Below are positions 53,629-62,439 of a DNA stretch of 64,000 nt, one piece after another. The position numbers and the translations under genes are program-made. Under the pieces are notes generated by a model. The model was not told the origin of the DNA, did not search any database, and worked only from the letters and a program-made list of their open reading frames with translations. How positions within the stretch are numbered: position 1 is the stretch's first letter; every line of letters starts with the position of its first letter. The stretch comes from CAYVBE01 sp964572825 (lineage in GTDB: Bacteria; Planctomycetota; Brocadiia; SM23-32). The stretch lies in assembly GCA_964572825.1 (NCBI GenBank), contig CAZNGS010000007.1:1-64000 (forward strand), read 5' to 3'.

Positions 53629-53671
53629 TCTTACTAGTCTTACTCTTACCATCTCACAGGTCGGTTGTCAA
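53629..53671 (-). promoter_or_regulatory. vapBC promoter with triple-repeat operator
   Basis: Minus strand TTGACA (53671-53666), 17 bases, TAAGAG (53648-53643). The -10 area is covered by three copies of GTAAGA (plus-strand TCTTAC at 53629, 53638 and 53644). AACCT and AGGTT (53671-53684) form a further inverted repeat beside the -35 box. This is a typical layout for toxin-antitoxin autoregulation. Confidence 0.65.
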
Positions 53672-53745
53672 CCTCCGAAGGTTCTCTTGAGAGCCGAGAT
53701 CCGTCCCTCCTGGGGGTAATCCGCCGCGCCCCGTCGTCATCCATC

Positions 53746-53774
53746 TTGCGCGGGTTCAATACGACCGTTACGAT
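53746..53774 (+). promoter_or_regulatory. Candidate promoter of the 440-residue membrane protein
   Basis: TTGCGC (53746-53751), 17 bases, TACGAT (53769-53774), about 145 bases before the GTG at 53920. The rest of the gap from 53685 to 53919 shows no gene. Confidence 0.4.
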
Positions 53775-53919
53775 AGCTTCCAGTCCGGTGAGGGCATGCA
53801 TGTTGAGGTGTAGACGCAACGTTACTCAGAGCTACGATATTCCGTCTGCGAACGCCGGTGAGGCCTGACCCGACTGCCGCCGCGCGATCAAGATGTCCCT
53901 GTGGGCGAGGGGGAGGTAG

Positions 53920-55242
53920 GTGAGATTCAAACAGGTCCTCTCACGTTACTTCGGGAGCTGGTGGCTGCCGGGCGCCGTTTACCTGGCCGCGTTGATGCTC
54001 CTGACCGGCCCCGCGCTGCTTTCGAGCGGATGGTTTGTTGTTCGCATGGACGTGCTGCTACTTTGTCTGGTCCTTCCGCTCGGGGGCATCGTCGCGGCGG
54101 TTGTATGGAACTTGATCGGGAAACGCTGGGGCAGGGCAGTGGTCAACTTCGCCATGCTCTCAGTGTGCGGTGGAGTAACCTTTTTCCTGTTCGGGTTTTT
54201 GATGTGGGCCACACCGAGCCAGGACCACTTCGCGGACGATCTGACCATCCCGCCGGGCCTGGCGGTCGATGAACCCGGGGAGGAGTTGGACGGGAAACCG
54301 GGCGGGCCGGAAGACACCTTCCAGGCCGATCTGCTGGCCGCCCTCCGCTCCGACGGCGGCGAGGACCCTTCGGTGACCGCGGACGTCTCCAATCTCATCC
54401 GGCTCCAACAGCGGAATCCAGAGGTCTTGAGGCGGTACCTTGCGACCAGTCCGTGCTGGCGGCTCTTCCGGGACCGTCGGGGGGTCTTTGCCACGAGAAG
54501 ATGGATGGTAGGTTCCGAGTGGCAGTACAGTCTTCATGGCTATTACACGAATCATGACATTGACGAGTGGCGGCACGAGGGTATTCCCGGGTTCTCATTC
54601 CGCCTGACCCTTGGGCTTGCCGGGCGTCCGTGGGCCGGTGCGTCCTCTGACTCGACGCGCATCCGACAGGGGCGGACGGCTCGGTTAGAGCTGTCGACTG
54701 GCCGTGGGATGAACGCAAGCCACTGCGTGATCGACGCAGGCGACCTCGTCGTCGAAGTCTTGGAGCGGTCCACGGGCCGGGAGCGTCGCCTGACCGGGGC
54801 CGCGCTGGCCCATATGAACCAAGAACTGGAGCCGCTGGTCGGGGCGCCGGAATGGCGCACCATCCAACGTATCGTGCCCGAGGGCGCCATCCGTCTCGGC
54901 GCGCCGTCTCTCGCGTTGCGCAGATCGTCTCAGCCTGGAACCTATAACTCCCAGATATGGGTGAATCCCGGCGAACCTGGGATGGTGTTTCTGAAGGCCT
55001 ACGAGGTGACCCGGGGGACACGCCTGTCTGCACGCAGTCTCAGGGGGCGCTCCAACGAGTGGGTTGGCTGGTCGGACGATCCCCGGCAGTTGTTTCTCTC
55101 CAACACCCATTTCTGGATCTACGAAGGGGATTGGGGGAAGCCGTACGCGGCGCGGTTCGAAGTCTGGTTCGCGCCGGATTCGGGGGCAGGGAAGCGGAAG
55201 CTGACGGAGAATATCTTCAAGATAGAAGGATGGCAACGGTAG
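53920..55242 (+). CDS. Membrane protein of unknown function
   Basis: The 440-residue product has three transmembrane helices near the N-terminus (about 16-36, 44-66 and 76-96). A long acidic linker (about 100-130) leads to a large soluble part rich in beta strands, including DTFQADLLAALRSDGGED and NPEVLRRYL (a possible helical repeat) and a C-terminal beta domain (VEVLERSTGRERRL, RFEVWFAPDSG). GGGGGAGGTAG precedes the GTG start. I do not recognise the family. Its neighbours (vapBC and a REP-like region) give no clue to function. Confidence 0.7.
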   Translation: MRFKQVLSRYFGSWWLPGAVYLAALMLLTGPALLSSGWFVVRMDVLLLCLVLPLGGIVAAVVWNLIGKRWGRAVVNFAMLSVCGGVTFFLFGFLMWATPSQDHFADDLTIPPGLAVDEPGEELDGKPGGPEDTFQADLLAALRSDGGEDPSVTADVSNLIRLQQRNPEVLRRYLATSPCWRLFRDRRGVFATRRWMVGSEWQYSLHGYYTNHDIDEWRHEGIPGFSFRLTLGLAGRPWAGASSDSTRIRQGRTARLELSTGRGMNASHCVIDAGDLVVEVLERSTGRERRLTGAALAHMNQELEPLVGAPEWRTIQRIVPEGAIRLGAPSLALRRSSQPGTYNSQIWVNPGEPGMVFLKAYEVTRGTRLSARSLRGRSNEWVGWSDDPRQLFLSNTHFWIYEGDWGKPYAARFEVWFAPDSGAGKRKLTENIFKIEGWQR

Positions 55243-55864
55243 CGATCGCCGCGCGACTATATGTCAAGCGAAGATTCTTGGCGATCGACGACGGTTAGAA
55301 ATGTCATCTGGCACAGGTTGATTGCCGCGTCCCCCCCCGCCTGAGCGAGCCCTGGTTGCGGGGATGCCCGGTGCCCACGGCATCGCGTGCGAGGCCTCTT
55401 CGTCGTCAGGCCCGGCAGGGCCCTCTCAGTGTTAGCCCCGGGTGATCCCGCGAAGCGGGCGAACCCGGGGGGACAAAGGCGCCAGAAACACGAAGGAGCC
55501 CACGAGAGCGGGCGATTCAGGCGAGAGCGTAGACGCTATGCAGCCTGGAAACTTCCTGACTCGCCCGCCTCCGCGGGCTCTGGGGTTTGGGGTGGGTTCT
55601 CGCAGGGCTCAGCCGCTCTGCGGGGTCGTTCTGGATTAATACTGGGATGCCCGCAATGCGGGCTGAGGGCACGAACCATTTGCTTTGACACCAGGAGGCC
55701 ACCGTGCCGGGCATAGCCTACCGGACAGTGTGCCGCCACCATGCGAGGCATCGGCGTCATGGGTTAAAGCAATCTGCCCCCACGACGGAGGTGGTGTCCA
55801 GGCGGGTTCTTCTGAGACCCTCGCCCCATAAGGGCATCGCCGTGCAACGCGGCTGTGACCGCGC
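55243..55864. other. Gene-free stretch with REP-like palindrome
   Basis: No reading frame here has credible composition or a ribosome-binding site. The stretch contains the nested hairpin at 55436-55470 and several GC-rich repeats (CGGGCGATTC, CTCGCCCGCCT). It looks like degenerate intergenic or mobile-element DNA. Confidence 0.5.
55436..55470. repeat. REP-like nested palindrome
   Basis: Outer arms CCCCGGGT (55436-55443) and ACCCGGGG (55463-55470) and inner arms CCCGC (55447-55451) and GCGGG (55455-55459) fold into one symmetrical stem with a 3-base loop (GAA) and a symmetric 3x3 internal loop. The regularity suggests a REP or RAYT-linked unit rather than a terminator, as no T-run follows. 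Confidence 0.6.
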
Positions 55865-55893
55865 TTGCGTTTCGGGCGTACTCTGGGTAGAAG
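55865..55893 (+). promoter_or_regulatory. Candidate promoter of the nucleoside hydrolase gene
   Basis: TTGCGT (55865-55870), 17 bases, TAGAAG (55888-55893), about 47 bases before the ATG at 55940. Confidence 0.45.
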
Positions 55894-55939
55894 GCTATCT
55901 TGTGATCTCCTTCGAAACTCTTGTCGCTGGATGGCTTTC

Positions 55940-56833
55940 ATGACCGCTGAACATCGCGTACCTCTCCTGCTGGACACCGATATCGGGTCGGACATTGATG
56001 ACGCCGTGTGCCTGACTTACCTGCTGGCAGAGCCGCGGTGTGAGCTGTTGGGCGTCACTACCGTCACCGGCCAGCCGCGGCGACGGGCCATGCTGGCGGA
56101 TGCCGTCTGCCGGGCGGCGGGCCGGGAACAGGTGCCCATCCGCAGCGGGTGCGACCGCCCTATTCTCTTCCCCCAGAAACAGCCCCACGCGCCGCAGGCC
56201 GAGGTGCTCCCCCGGTGGGACCATCGGGAGGATTTCGCACCTTACGAGGCCGTCGAGTTCCTGCGGCGCACCATTCGCCAGCGCGCCGGGGAGATCACGC
56301 TCCTCACCGTGGGGCCGTTGACGAATGCCGGGGTGCTGTTCGCCGTCGACCCGGAGACCGCCGGCATGCTCCGCCGGCTGGTGATGATGGGCGGGCGGTA
56401 CTTCGGGGAGGGCACCGAGTGGAACACCTCCGGCGATCCCGTGGCGAGCGCCCTGGTCTTCGAGGCGGACGTTCCGGAGCTGGTCGCCTACGGGCTCGAC
56501 GTCACGCTTCAGTGCAGGATGCCGGCGGATGAATGCCGGCGCCGGTTCCGCGGCGGTCCCTTCGAGGTGGTCCGCGACATGGCGGAGGTCTGGTTCCGGA
56601 AGCAGGACAGCATCACCTTCCACGACCCCCTGGCGGCGGCCGGCATCTTCGAACCGGACCTCTGCACCTACCGGCGGGGGCGCGTGACGGCCGTCACGGA
56701 GAGGGGGGAGCAATTCGGCGAGACGCATTTCGATCCAGACGAGGCCGGCCCGCACCGCGTGGCGGCGATGGTGGACGCGGAGCGGTTTTTCCAGCACTAT
56801 TTCGAGATCACCGCCGCATTCGCCACCGGGTAA
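55940..56833 (+). CDS. Inosine/uridine-preferring nucleoside hydrolase family protein
   Basis: The 297-residue enzyme has the family's calcium site DTDIGSDIDD (D12, D14, D20, D21), then LLTVGPLTNAG, the active-site ENT-like segment EWNTSGDPVA, and FHDPLAA near the C-terminus. It cleaves the N-glycosidic bond of ribonucleosides and uses an active-site calcium. No signal peptide is present. An ATG at 55931 is in frame and also possible; the GGATGG just upstream of 55940 favours the later start. The gene is alone, between REP-like sequences. Ribose release for reuse is the likely role. Confidence 0.85.
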   Translation: MTAEHRVPLLLDTDIGSDIDDAVCLTYLLAEPRCELLGVTTVTGQPRRRAMLADAVCRAAGREQVPIRSGCDRPILFPQKQPHAPQAEVLPRWDHREDFAPYEAVEFLRRTIRQRAGEITLLTVGPLTNAGVLFAVDPETAGMLRRLVMMGGRYFGEGTEWNTSGDPVASALVFEADVPELVAYGLDVTLQCRMPADECRRRFRGGPFEVVRDMAEVWFRKQDSITFHDPLAAAGIFEPDLCTYRRGRVTAVTERGEQFGETHFDPDEAGPHRVAAMVDAERFFQHYFEITAAFATG

Positions 56834-56890
56834 AAAAGCCCTGGCGATAAAAGCGGGATTGTTTCGCCCGCCGCCCCAACGGCAAAGCCT

Positions 56891-56923
56891 TTCGACAGGC
56901 TCAAGGGCCTGAGCAAAGTCGAA
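56891..56923. repeat. TTCGAC REP-like hairpin
   Basis: TTCGAC and GTCGAA, and inside them GCTCA and TGAGC, pair as one two-step hairpin (arms at 56891 and 56918-56923). This motif type is a common intergenic palindrome in many bacteria. No T-run follows. Confidence 0.55.
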
Positions 56924-57040
56924 GGGCGGTGGCAAGCCACCGCAGTCCAGGAAAAACCGGGGCTGTGGTCCCCCCCTCCGCAAGACCGCCATGATGTTGC
57001 ATCTCTGTGAACTCCTGCTTGACTCCACTGTCCACAAATG

Positions 57041-57080
57041 GAAGGGAAAAGCCGCCTGATATGCAGCGTACCCGCCGGAG
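57041..57080. repeat. IS66-terminus-like remnant
   Basis: GAAGGGAAAAGCCGCCTGAT followed by ATGCAGCGTACCCGCCGGAG is about 80 percent identical by eye to 47768-47810, where it borders an IS66 tnpC start. No transposase sequence accompanies this copy. Confidence 0.5.
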
Positions 57081-57226
57081 GGTCAGCGCCCTTTCAGGGC
57101 ATCATCCCCCACGTGTAGCCGCGCCCCTTCGGGGTTCCGAGGGCCATTGAAAAGTGCAATGCGCCGTATGGCGGGCAGCGTGTTGTGCTTCTCTGGGACC
57201 GTGCAGGTGAGTTTCCACAGGCGAGG

Positions 57227-57279
57227 GCCTGTCTGCGTGCCGGCCTGTGGGGCAGACGGACGACCACGCACAGGCAGGC
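57227..57279. repeat. Second copy of the palindromic repeat arms
   Basis: GCCTGTCTGCGTGC (57227-57240) and CGCACAGGCAGGC (57267-57279), here 26 bases apart rather than 2, match the repeat inside the ISNCY fragment at 43813. The intervening bases include CGGCCTGTGGGGCAGACGG. Confidence 0.5.
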
Positions 57280-57410
57280 GCCTGCGCTACACGTTGAACG
57301 GTGATTCGTCAGCATTCCGGTCATCCGGGGACGAAGACGGACACCGGCACGCGCACTACACAAGCCACAGCGACAATCCGATGATTGAATGGCCCAGGCG
57401 GACCGAATCC

Positions 57411-57439
57411 TTGCGGAGGAGCGCCCGGGGCGGTATCTT
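57411..57439 (+). promoter_or_regulatory. Candidate promoter of the S9 peptidase gene
   Basis: TTGCGG (57411-57416), 17 bases, TATCTT (57434-57439), about 55 bases before the ATG at 57494. Confidence 0.5.
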
Positions 57440-57493
57440 TGGAGGCGACTCCTCGGAGACCTCATTGCTCAAACATTTCGAAGGTGCATCCAC

Positions 57494-59449
57494 ATGCCCC
57501 CCGATAAAAAGGTGTCCAGTGACGTGCCACTGATTCCGCGCAGGCTCCTTTTCGGCAATCCGGACCGGACGCAGCCGAAGTTGAGCCACGACGGGAAATA
57601 CCTGGCCTTCCTGGCGCCCGTGGACGGGGTGCTCAACGTGTGGGTGGGGCCGCCGGAGGCCCCCGACGAGGCGCGGCCGGTCACCCGGGACACCGGGCGC
57701 GGCATCCGCGTCTTCGTCTGGCCCTACACCAGCGATATCGTGCTCTACCTCCAGGACAAGGACGGCGATGAGAACTGGCGCCTCTACGCCACGGCCCTGG
57801 AGACCGAGCGGACCCGCGACCTCACCCCGTTCGAGAGCGTGCAGGCCCGCACGCAGCAGATCAGTCCCGACAGGGCCGACGAGATCCTGGTCGCCCTGAA
57901 CAATCGGGGCGGCCGGTATCAAGACATCCACCGCGTGAACATCCGCACGGGCGAGATGGAGCTCGTACAGGAGAACGAGGGCTTCCTCGGGTTCATCACC
58001 GACGACGACTACGCCGTCCGTTTCGCCAACCGCTTCACCGAAGAGGGCGACATGGAGACGCTGCGCCGGACCGCCGAGGGCGAGTGGGAGCCCTTCATCG
58101 AGGTCTCGATGGAGGATTCGCTCCGCACGGGTCACGTCGGCTTCGACGAGTCGGGCGAGGTGGCCTACTGGAGCGACAGACGGGGCCGCGACACGGCCGC
58201 GCTGGTGGCGATCGACCTGGAAACCCGCCAGACGGAGACGCTGGCGCACGACCCGTGCGTGGACGTCGGAGGCGTGATGCGCCATCCCACCCGCAAGCAC
58301 CCCCAGGCCGTGGCCTTCACCTACACGCGCCGCCGCTGGGAGATGCTCGATCCGGCCATCGAGGACGACTTCGCGCGGCTCTCGGAACTGGCGGAGGGCG
58401 ATTTCTCCGTCCGCAGCCGCACGCTCGATGACCGGCACTGGATCGTCGGCTATACCGTGGACGACGGGCCGCAGCGCTTCTACCGCTACGACCGCGAGAC
58501 CGCGCAGACACAATTCCTGTTCGCCGACCGGGACGAACTCGCCGATCAGCCGCTCGTTCCCCTGCGACCGCAGGTGGTGGAGTCCCGGGACGGGCTGGAC
58601 CTGGTCTGCTACCTCTCCCTGCCGAAGGGCACCGACCCCGATGGCGATGACCGCCCCGAGACCCACCTGCCGACCGTTCTGGTAGTCCACGGCGGCCCCT
58701 GGGGGCGCGACACCTGGGGCTTCAACCCCTGGCACCAGTGGCTGGCCAACCGCGGCTACGCCGTGCTCAGCGTCAACTTCCGCGGCTTTACCGGGTTCGG
58801 CAAGGAGTTTCTGAACGCGGGCAACATGGAGTGGGCCGGCAGGATGCACGACGACCTGATAGACGCCGTCGAGTGGGCGCAGGCCGAGGGCATCACGGAC
58901 GCCGATCGCACCGCCATTATGGGCGGCAGCTACGGCGGTTACGCCACGCTGGTGGGCCTGACCTTCACGCCGGAGGTCTTCGCCTGCGGGGTGGACATCG
59001 TGGGACCGTCGAACCTGGTCACGCTCCTGGAGAGCATCCCGCCCTACTGGGTGCCGATGCTGAAGCTCTTGACCGCCCGCGTCGGCGACCCCGGCACCGA
59101 GGAGGGCCGCGCGCTGCTGGAGGAACGCTCTCCCCTCAACCGCGCCGACCGCATACGCCGCCCCCTCCTGATCGGCCAGGGCGCCCACGACCCGCGCGTG
59201 AAGCAGGCCGAGTCCGACCAGATCGTCAGCGCCATGCAGGAAAAGGACATCGCCGTCACCTACGTCGTCTATCCCGACGAGGGCCACGGCTTCGCCCGGC
59301 CGGAGAACCGCATCTCCTTCTTCGCCGTAGCGGAGGCATTCCTGTCCGAACACCTCGGCGGCCGCCGCGAGCCGGTGGGGGATGACGTCGAAGGATCCTC
59401 AATCACCGTTCCCGTCAGCGCGGGCTGTTTTCGGGCTGAATGGGGATGA
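57494..59449 (+). CDS. S9 family prolyl oligopeptidase/acylaminoacyl peptidase
   Basis: The 651-residue serine peptidase has an N-terminal WD40-like beta-propeller (about 25-390; PKLSHDGKYLAFLAP and related blades) and a C-terminal alpha/beta-hydrolase domain (about 400-640). The triad is S479 (GGSYGGYA), D566 (GAHDPRV) and H598 (EGHGFARPEN). The VVHGGPWGRDTWGFN oxyanion segment places it in the S9C-like branch. No signal peptide is seen, so it is probably cytoplasmic. AAGGTG lies seven bases upstream of the ATG; a longer frame upstream lacks a site. It cleaves short peptides or acylated amino acids. Its stop overlaps the convergent GH39-like gene by 35 bases. Confidence 0.87.
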   Translation: MPPDKKVSSDVPLIPRRLLFGNPDRTQPKLSHDGKYLAFLAPVDGVLNVWVGPPEAPDEARPVTRDTGRGIRVFVWPYTSDIVLYLQDKDGDENWRLYATALETERTRDLTPFESVQARTQQISPDRADEILVALNNRGGRYQDIHRVNIRTGEMELVQENEGFLGFITDDDYAVRFANRFTEEGDMETLRRTAEGEWEPFIEVSMEDSLRTGHVGFDESGEVAYWSDRRGRDTAALVAIDLETRQTETLAHDPCVDVGGVMRHPTRKHPQAVAFTYTRRRWEMLDPAIEDDFARLSELAEGDFSVRSRTLDDRHWIVGYTVDDGPQRFYRYDRETAQTQFLFADRDELADQPLVPLRPQVVESRDGLDLVCYLSLPKGTDPDGDDRPETHLPTVLVVHGGPWGRDTWGFNPWHQWLANRGYAVLSVNFRGFTGFGKEFLNAGNMEWAGRMHDDLIDAVEWAQAEGITDADRTAIMGGSYGGYATLVGLTFTPEVFACGVDIVGPSNLVTLLESIPPYWVPMLKLLTARVGDPGTEEGRALLEERSPLNRADRIRRPLLIGQGAHDPRVKQAESDQIVSAMQEKDIAVTYVVYPDEGHGFARPENRISFFAVAEAFLSEHLGGRREPVGDDVEGSSITVPVSAGCFRAEWG

Positions 59450-60863
59450 GGCGCCGCTCGGCGATGAGGATGGGGGAGTCGTAGAGTGGCACGTCACGGA
59501 AGTGGCATAGCCCTTCCTCCGCGCTCCAGCGCTCGTCGGCTATATCGTACACCTCGCCGCTCAGCAGGTCCACCAGGACGGGATCGGTCAACCGGCAGGC
59601 AGGCAGGAAGAGGTCCAGCTCCCTCACGACCCGGTTGGCGCCGGGCGGGTCGGTGTTGCGCCAGATGGCCACCATCTGCCGCCCCTCGGCCCCGCGGTAG
59701 CCGAAGGCCGAGTGGTTCCTCTCGTTGTTCTGCCACGGCGTCAGGTAATAGGGATAGCCGGGGATGCGCTCCAGCGTGTCGTCGAAGACGGCGGTCAGGT
59801 TCTGGACCGCAAAGTAGGCCTTCTTGCAGTGGTGGACGGTTTTGTCCGGGTTGGTGGCCAGCAAGCCCTTGTAGTTGATTTTGCTCCCGTAGTGCATGTC
59901 GCAGATGCCAAAGTAACTGGAGGGCCGGATGCCGTGGCCCAGGTCGCCCAGGAGGCGGCGCAGGGCCCATTTGGCCTGCTTACGCTCGGTCCAGTCGTAG
60001 CGGCGGCCGAGCGCACCGAAGGAGCCCTTCTGCGAGGGGGCGCCGTTCTCTCCCTGGCGGATCGTGATGCGCTCGCTGTAGTGGTCGATGACCTCGCGGA
60101 GCTGCTCGATCTTGGGGTAGCTGTCGTCGGGGTTCTCGTTGTAGGGGTGGACGATGACCTGGTCGGTCAGGTCCAGCGCGCCCTCTTTCTGCAGGTATCG
60201 CAGGACGTTGTCCACCTGCTGGATGTTGATCCGGACGGTGGACGGCCCGATGACCGTGGCGTTGGGCTGCAGCCGGCGGATGATGCGGGCGGTCCGGATG
60301 AGGAAGCGGGCGTACTGCTCGTCGGTGACGTCTCCGCGCGGCTCGTTCCAGACCTCCCACTCGTCCACGTATTCGCGGTAGCGCCCGATGAAGGCGGCCA
60401 CGTAGCGGTCCCACGCGGCCAGGGCTTCCTCCGAGGAGGGCAGGCTGCCGCCCAGCCCGGTGCCTCCGCCGCCCTTGTAGCGGGGATTGCCGTAGCAGAG
60501 ACAGACCCATGGCTCGACGCCCTGCTCGACCATGTCCGGGATGATCTCGTCCAGCCACTCCCAATCGTATTGGCCCTTCTTTTTCTCCGTCTTGGCCCAG
60601 CCGGACTGGATGCGCGCCCGCTTGACGCCCAGCGGACCGAGGTACTGCCGCCAATAGGCGTAGATGGTGAAGTCCCGGTCCATTGTTTCCGCGCCGACGG
60701 ACCAGGGGGAGGACTCTATCTCGCGGGCGTGCCGCGGCCGCACCGTGCCGATCAGCTCATACCCCTCGCCGGGCTCCAGGGCAAGCACCATTCCGGCGTG
60801 CCACAATACCAGTAAGGCCATCCATAACGCTGGCCGGCGCAATTCGCTTCGTGCGCTCAGCAT
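59415..60863 (-). CDS. Secreted GH39-like glycoside hydrolase
   Basis: The 482-residue product has a signal peptide (about 1-28). A (beta/alpha)8 barrel follows, with E174 in VWNEPRG as the likely acid/base and E272 in RQGENGAPS as the likely nucleophile. The layout, including GVKRARIQSGWAKTE and a C-terminal small beta domain, resembles GH39 (xylosidase or iduronidase) and related GH5-like clan A enzymes. GGAGGA lies eight bases upstream of the ATG. A promoter is visible at 60907-60935. It converges on and overlaps the S9 peptidase gene. Confidence 0.82.
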   Translation of the reverse strand: MLSARSELRRPALWMALLVLWHAGMVLALEPGEGYELIGTVRPRHAREIESSPWSVGAETMDRDFTIYAYWRQYLGPLGVKRARIQSGWAKTEKKKGQYDWEWLDEIIPDMVEQGVEPWVCLCYGNPRYKGGGGTGLGGSLPSSEEALAAWDRYVAAFIGRYREYVDEWEVWNEPRGDVTDEQYARFLIRTARIIRRLQPNATVIGPSTVRINIQQVDNVLRYLQKEGALDLTDQVIVHPYNENPDDSYPKIEQLREVIDHYSERITIRQGENGAPSQKGSFGALGRRYDWTERKQAKWALRRLLGDLGHGIRPSSYFGICDMHYGSKINYKGLLATNPDKTVHHCKKAYFAVQNLTAVFDDTLERIPGYPYYLTPWQNNERNHSAFGYRGAEGRQMVAIWRNTDPPGANRVVRELDLFLPACRLTDPVLVDLLSGEVYDIADERWSAEEGLCHFRDVPLYDSPILIAERRLIPIQPENSPR

Positions 60864-60906
60864 TCGAGTTCTCCTCCGGAGAGAGATTCTCGGCAGTCAT
60901 GATGGG

Positions 60907-60935
60907 AGAGTAGCGTCTGCCGACGATGTGCGCAA
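60907..60935 (-). promoter_or_regulatory. Promoter of the GH39-like gene
   Basis: Minus strand TTGCGC (60935-60930), 17 bases, TACTCT (60912-60907), about 44 bases before the ATG at 60863. Confidence 0.5.
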
Positions 60936-61063
60936 ACGCGGCGTGCCGCTGATTCGTTTTTTCGTTTTGCCGTCCTGCCGCATCTATTAGAGTGAGAGCC
61001 CTGTCCGGAACCTGAATTCAGCAGCCCGCACACGTTGCCATGAGTCCCTGCGGCGAGGTAACC

Positions 61064-61306
61064 GTGAGGATGAAGAAAGAGCTCTTCGGCAGGCTGGGCG
61101 TCGTGGTCGAAAGCATATGCGGCGAGGTTGACTTCGAAGACCTCGGGGACCTCGACCAGGCATATTCGGCCAACGATCGGCAAGTCATGACGGTCTCAAC
61201 GATCCCCAATTGGCACCTCCGGGAAGCACGTGAAGCGGGTGAGATGCCCGCGGACCTTTACATCAGGACTCACAACGGGAAGGTTGCCGTGCACAAGGAG
61301 GACTGA
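61064..61306 (+). CDS. Small conserved-looking protein of unknown function
   Basis: The product is about 80 residues (KKELFGRLGVVVESI, DFEDLGDLDQAYSANDRQV, PADLYIRTHNGKVAVHKED). It looks like a small alpha/beta protein without membrane segments. The GTG at 61064 has GAGGT four bases upstream; ATG at 61070 and ATG at 61040 are alternatives. I do not recognise the family. A hairpin with arms AGAGC and GCTCT follows the stop (61307-61321). Confidence 0.5.
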   Translation: MRMKKELFGRLGVVVESICGEVDFEDLGDLDQAYSANDRQVMTVSTIPNWHLREAREAGEMPADLYIRTHNGKVAVHKED

Positions 61307-61339
61307 AGAGCGGCTTGCTCTCATGCGCCCTTGGGGAGC

Positions 61340-61368
61340 TTGAACGGGCGCTCCTTTGCTGGTAATCT
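61340..61368 (+). promoter_or_regulatory. Promoter of the AIM24 gene
   Basis: TTGAAC (61340-61345), 17 bases, TAATCT (61363-61368), about 74 bases before the GTG at 61442. Confidence 0.5.
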
Positions 61369-61441
61369 GCCGTAAACGTTCACTCGATTCGGGCGGTAAA
61401 GCCCGTCGAAGGACGATAAGCAGCGGGCAAGGAGGGCGGCG

Positions 61442-62121
61442 GTGAGGTACGACATTCGGGGCAACGTGCTGCAGACGGTAGACGTGTGGCTGGAGGAGGG
61501 AGAGCAGGTTTTTTGCGAGAGCGGCGGTATGTGCTGGATGTCGCCCAACATCGAGATGTCCACGGGCGCGGAGGGCGGCGTTCTGAAGAGCCTGGGCAGG
61601 ATGTTCTCGGGCGAATCCTTCTTCCTGAACACCTACACCTGCACCGAGGGCGAGGGCCTGATCGCCTTCTCCAATGAATTCCCCGGCAAGATCATCCCCT
61701 TCGAGCTGGGAGAAGGCCAGAGCATCATCTGCCAGAAAGACGCCTTCATGGCCGCCGAGAAGGGCGTGGGGACATGTCGGTGCACTTCCAGAAGAAGCTG
61801 GGGGCCGGGTTCTTCGGCGGCGAGGGGTTCATCCTGCAGAAGCTGACGGGGCCCGGAACGGTCTGGCTGGAGCTTGCGGGCGAGATCACCGAATATGAGC
61901 TCAAAGAGCGACAGACGCTCAAGCTCGACCAGGGACATCTGGGGGCGATGGAGCCGACGGTTGATTTTGACCTGACCAGGGTCAAGGGCGTGAAGAACGT
62001 GCTGTTCGGCGGGGAAGGCCTTTTCCTGGCCAGCGTGATGGGGCCGGGGAAGGTGTGGCTGCAGAGCATGCCGCTGGCGAACCTGGCGGCTAAGTTGCAC
62101 TCTCGCATGCCGAGCAAGTGA
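61442..62121 (+). pseudogene. AIM24/TIGR00266-family protein, split by a one-base frameshift
   Basis: The front part (GTG 61442, GGAGG upstream; CESGGMCWMSPNIEM, FSGESFFLNTYTC) and the rear part (61774 onward; HFQKKLGAGFFGGEGF, LQKLTGPGTVWLEL) are contiguous in the family. Here they sit in different frames. The break is near 61766-61775, in GVGxMSVHFQ, where one inserted base would restore the frame. The family is a cytoplasmic beta-rich protein of unknown function (mitochondrial homologue AIM24). Whether the break is a real mutation or a sequencing error cannot be told. Without it the gene would be about 226 residues. Confidence 0.75.
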
Positions 62122-62131
62122 AAGGCGAGCA

Positions 62132-62344
62132 ATGGTCGCGTGGAGTCTCGTCGGGCTGGTGATGCTGGCGGTGGCGGCGGCCGTGGCCGCGCTGGTGTTG
62201 TGGGGTCTGCTCTACCTGCTGGTCGGCCTTTTCCACGCTCTCAAGGCGGAACGACTACCCGGCGAGAACGACGCCCGCTGGGAGCGCGACCAGGGCCGCG
62301 AGGCCGGCCGGAGCGAAGGAGAGCGGCATTCTCCCGACCGGTGA
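62132..62344 (+). CDS. Small single-pass membrane protein
   Basis: The 70-residue product has one long hydrophobic helix (about 5-37, WSLVGLVMLAVAAAVAAL then LYLLVGLFHAL) and a charged cytoplasmic tail rich in Arg and Glu. AAAGG lies five bases upstream of the ATG. It is 10 bases after the AIM24 frame and is probably co-transcribed. Function unknown. Confidence 0.55.
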   Translation: MVAWSLVGLVMLAVAAAVAALVLWGLLYLLVGLFHALKAERLPGENDARWERDQGREAGRSEGERHSPDR

Positions 62345-62439
62345 TCTGTTTCTCCCACATTCACGTCCACGCCCGGGAGGTGGGCACGGAGAGGGACGCC
62401 GGCCCTGCCGGTTGGGAGCCGGGTGAGAAGGCCGGCTGA

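Larger units (their letters stand above)
56834..57410. other. Gap with REP-like hairpin, IS66-like end and palindromic repeat
   Basis: No coding sequence is supported. A hairpin lies at 56891-56923, an IS66-terminus-like segment at 57041-57080, and the two arms of the palindromic repeat at 57227-57240 and 57267-57279. The composition is that of a graveyard of small mobile elements. Confidence 0.5.

Noticed and set aside
57356..59353. Minus-strand open frame opposite the S9 peptidase
   Set aside because: Antisense shadow; no motifs.
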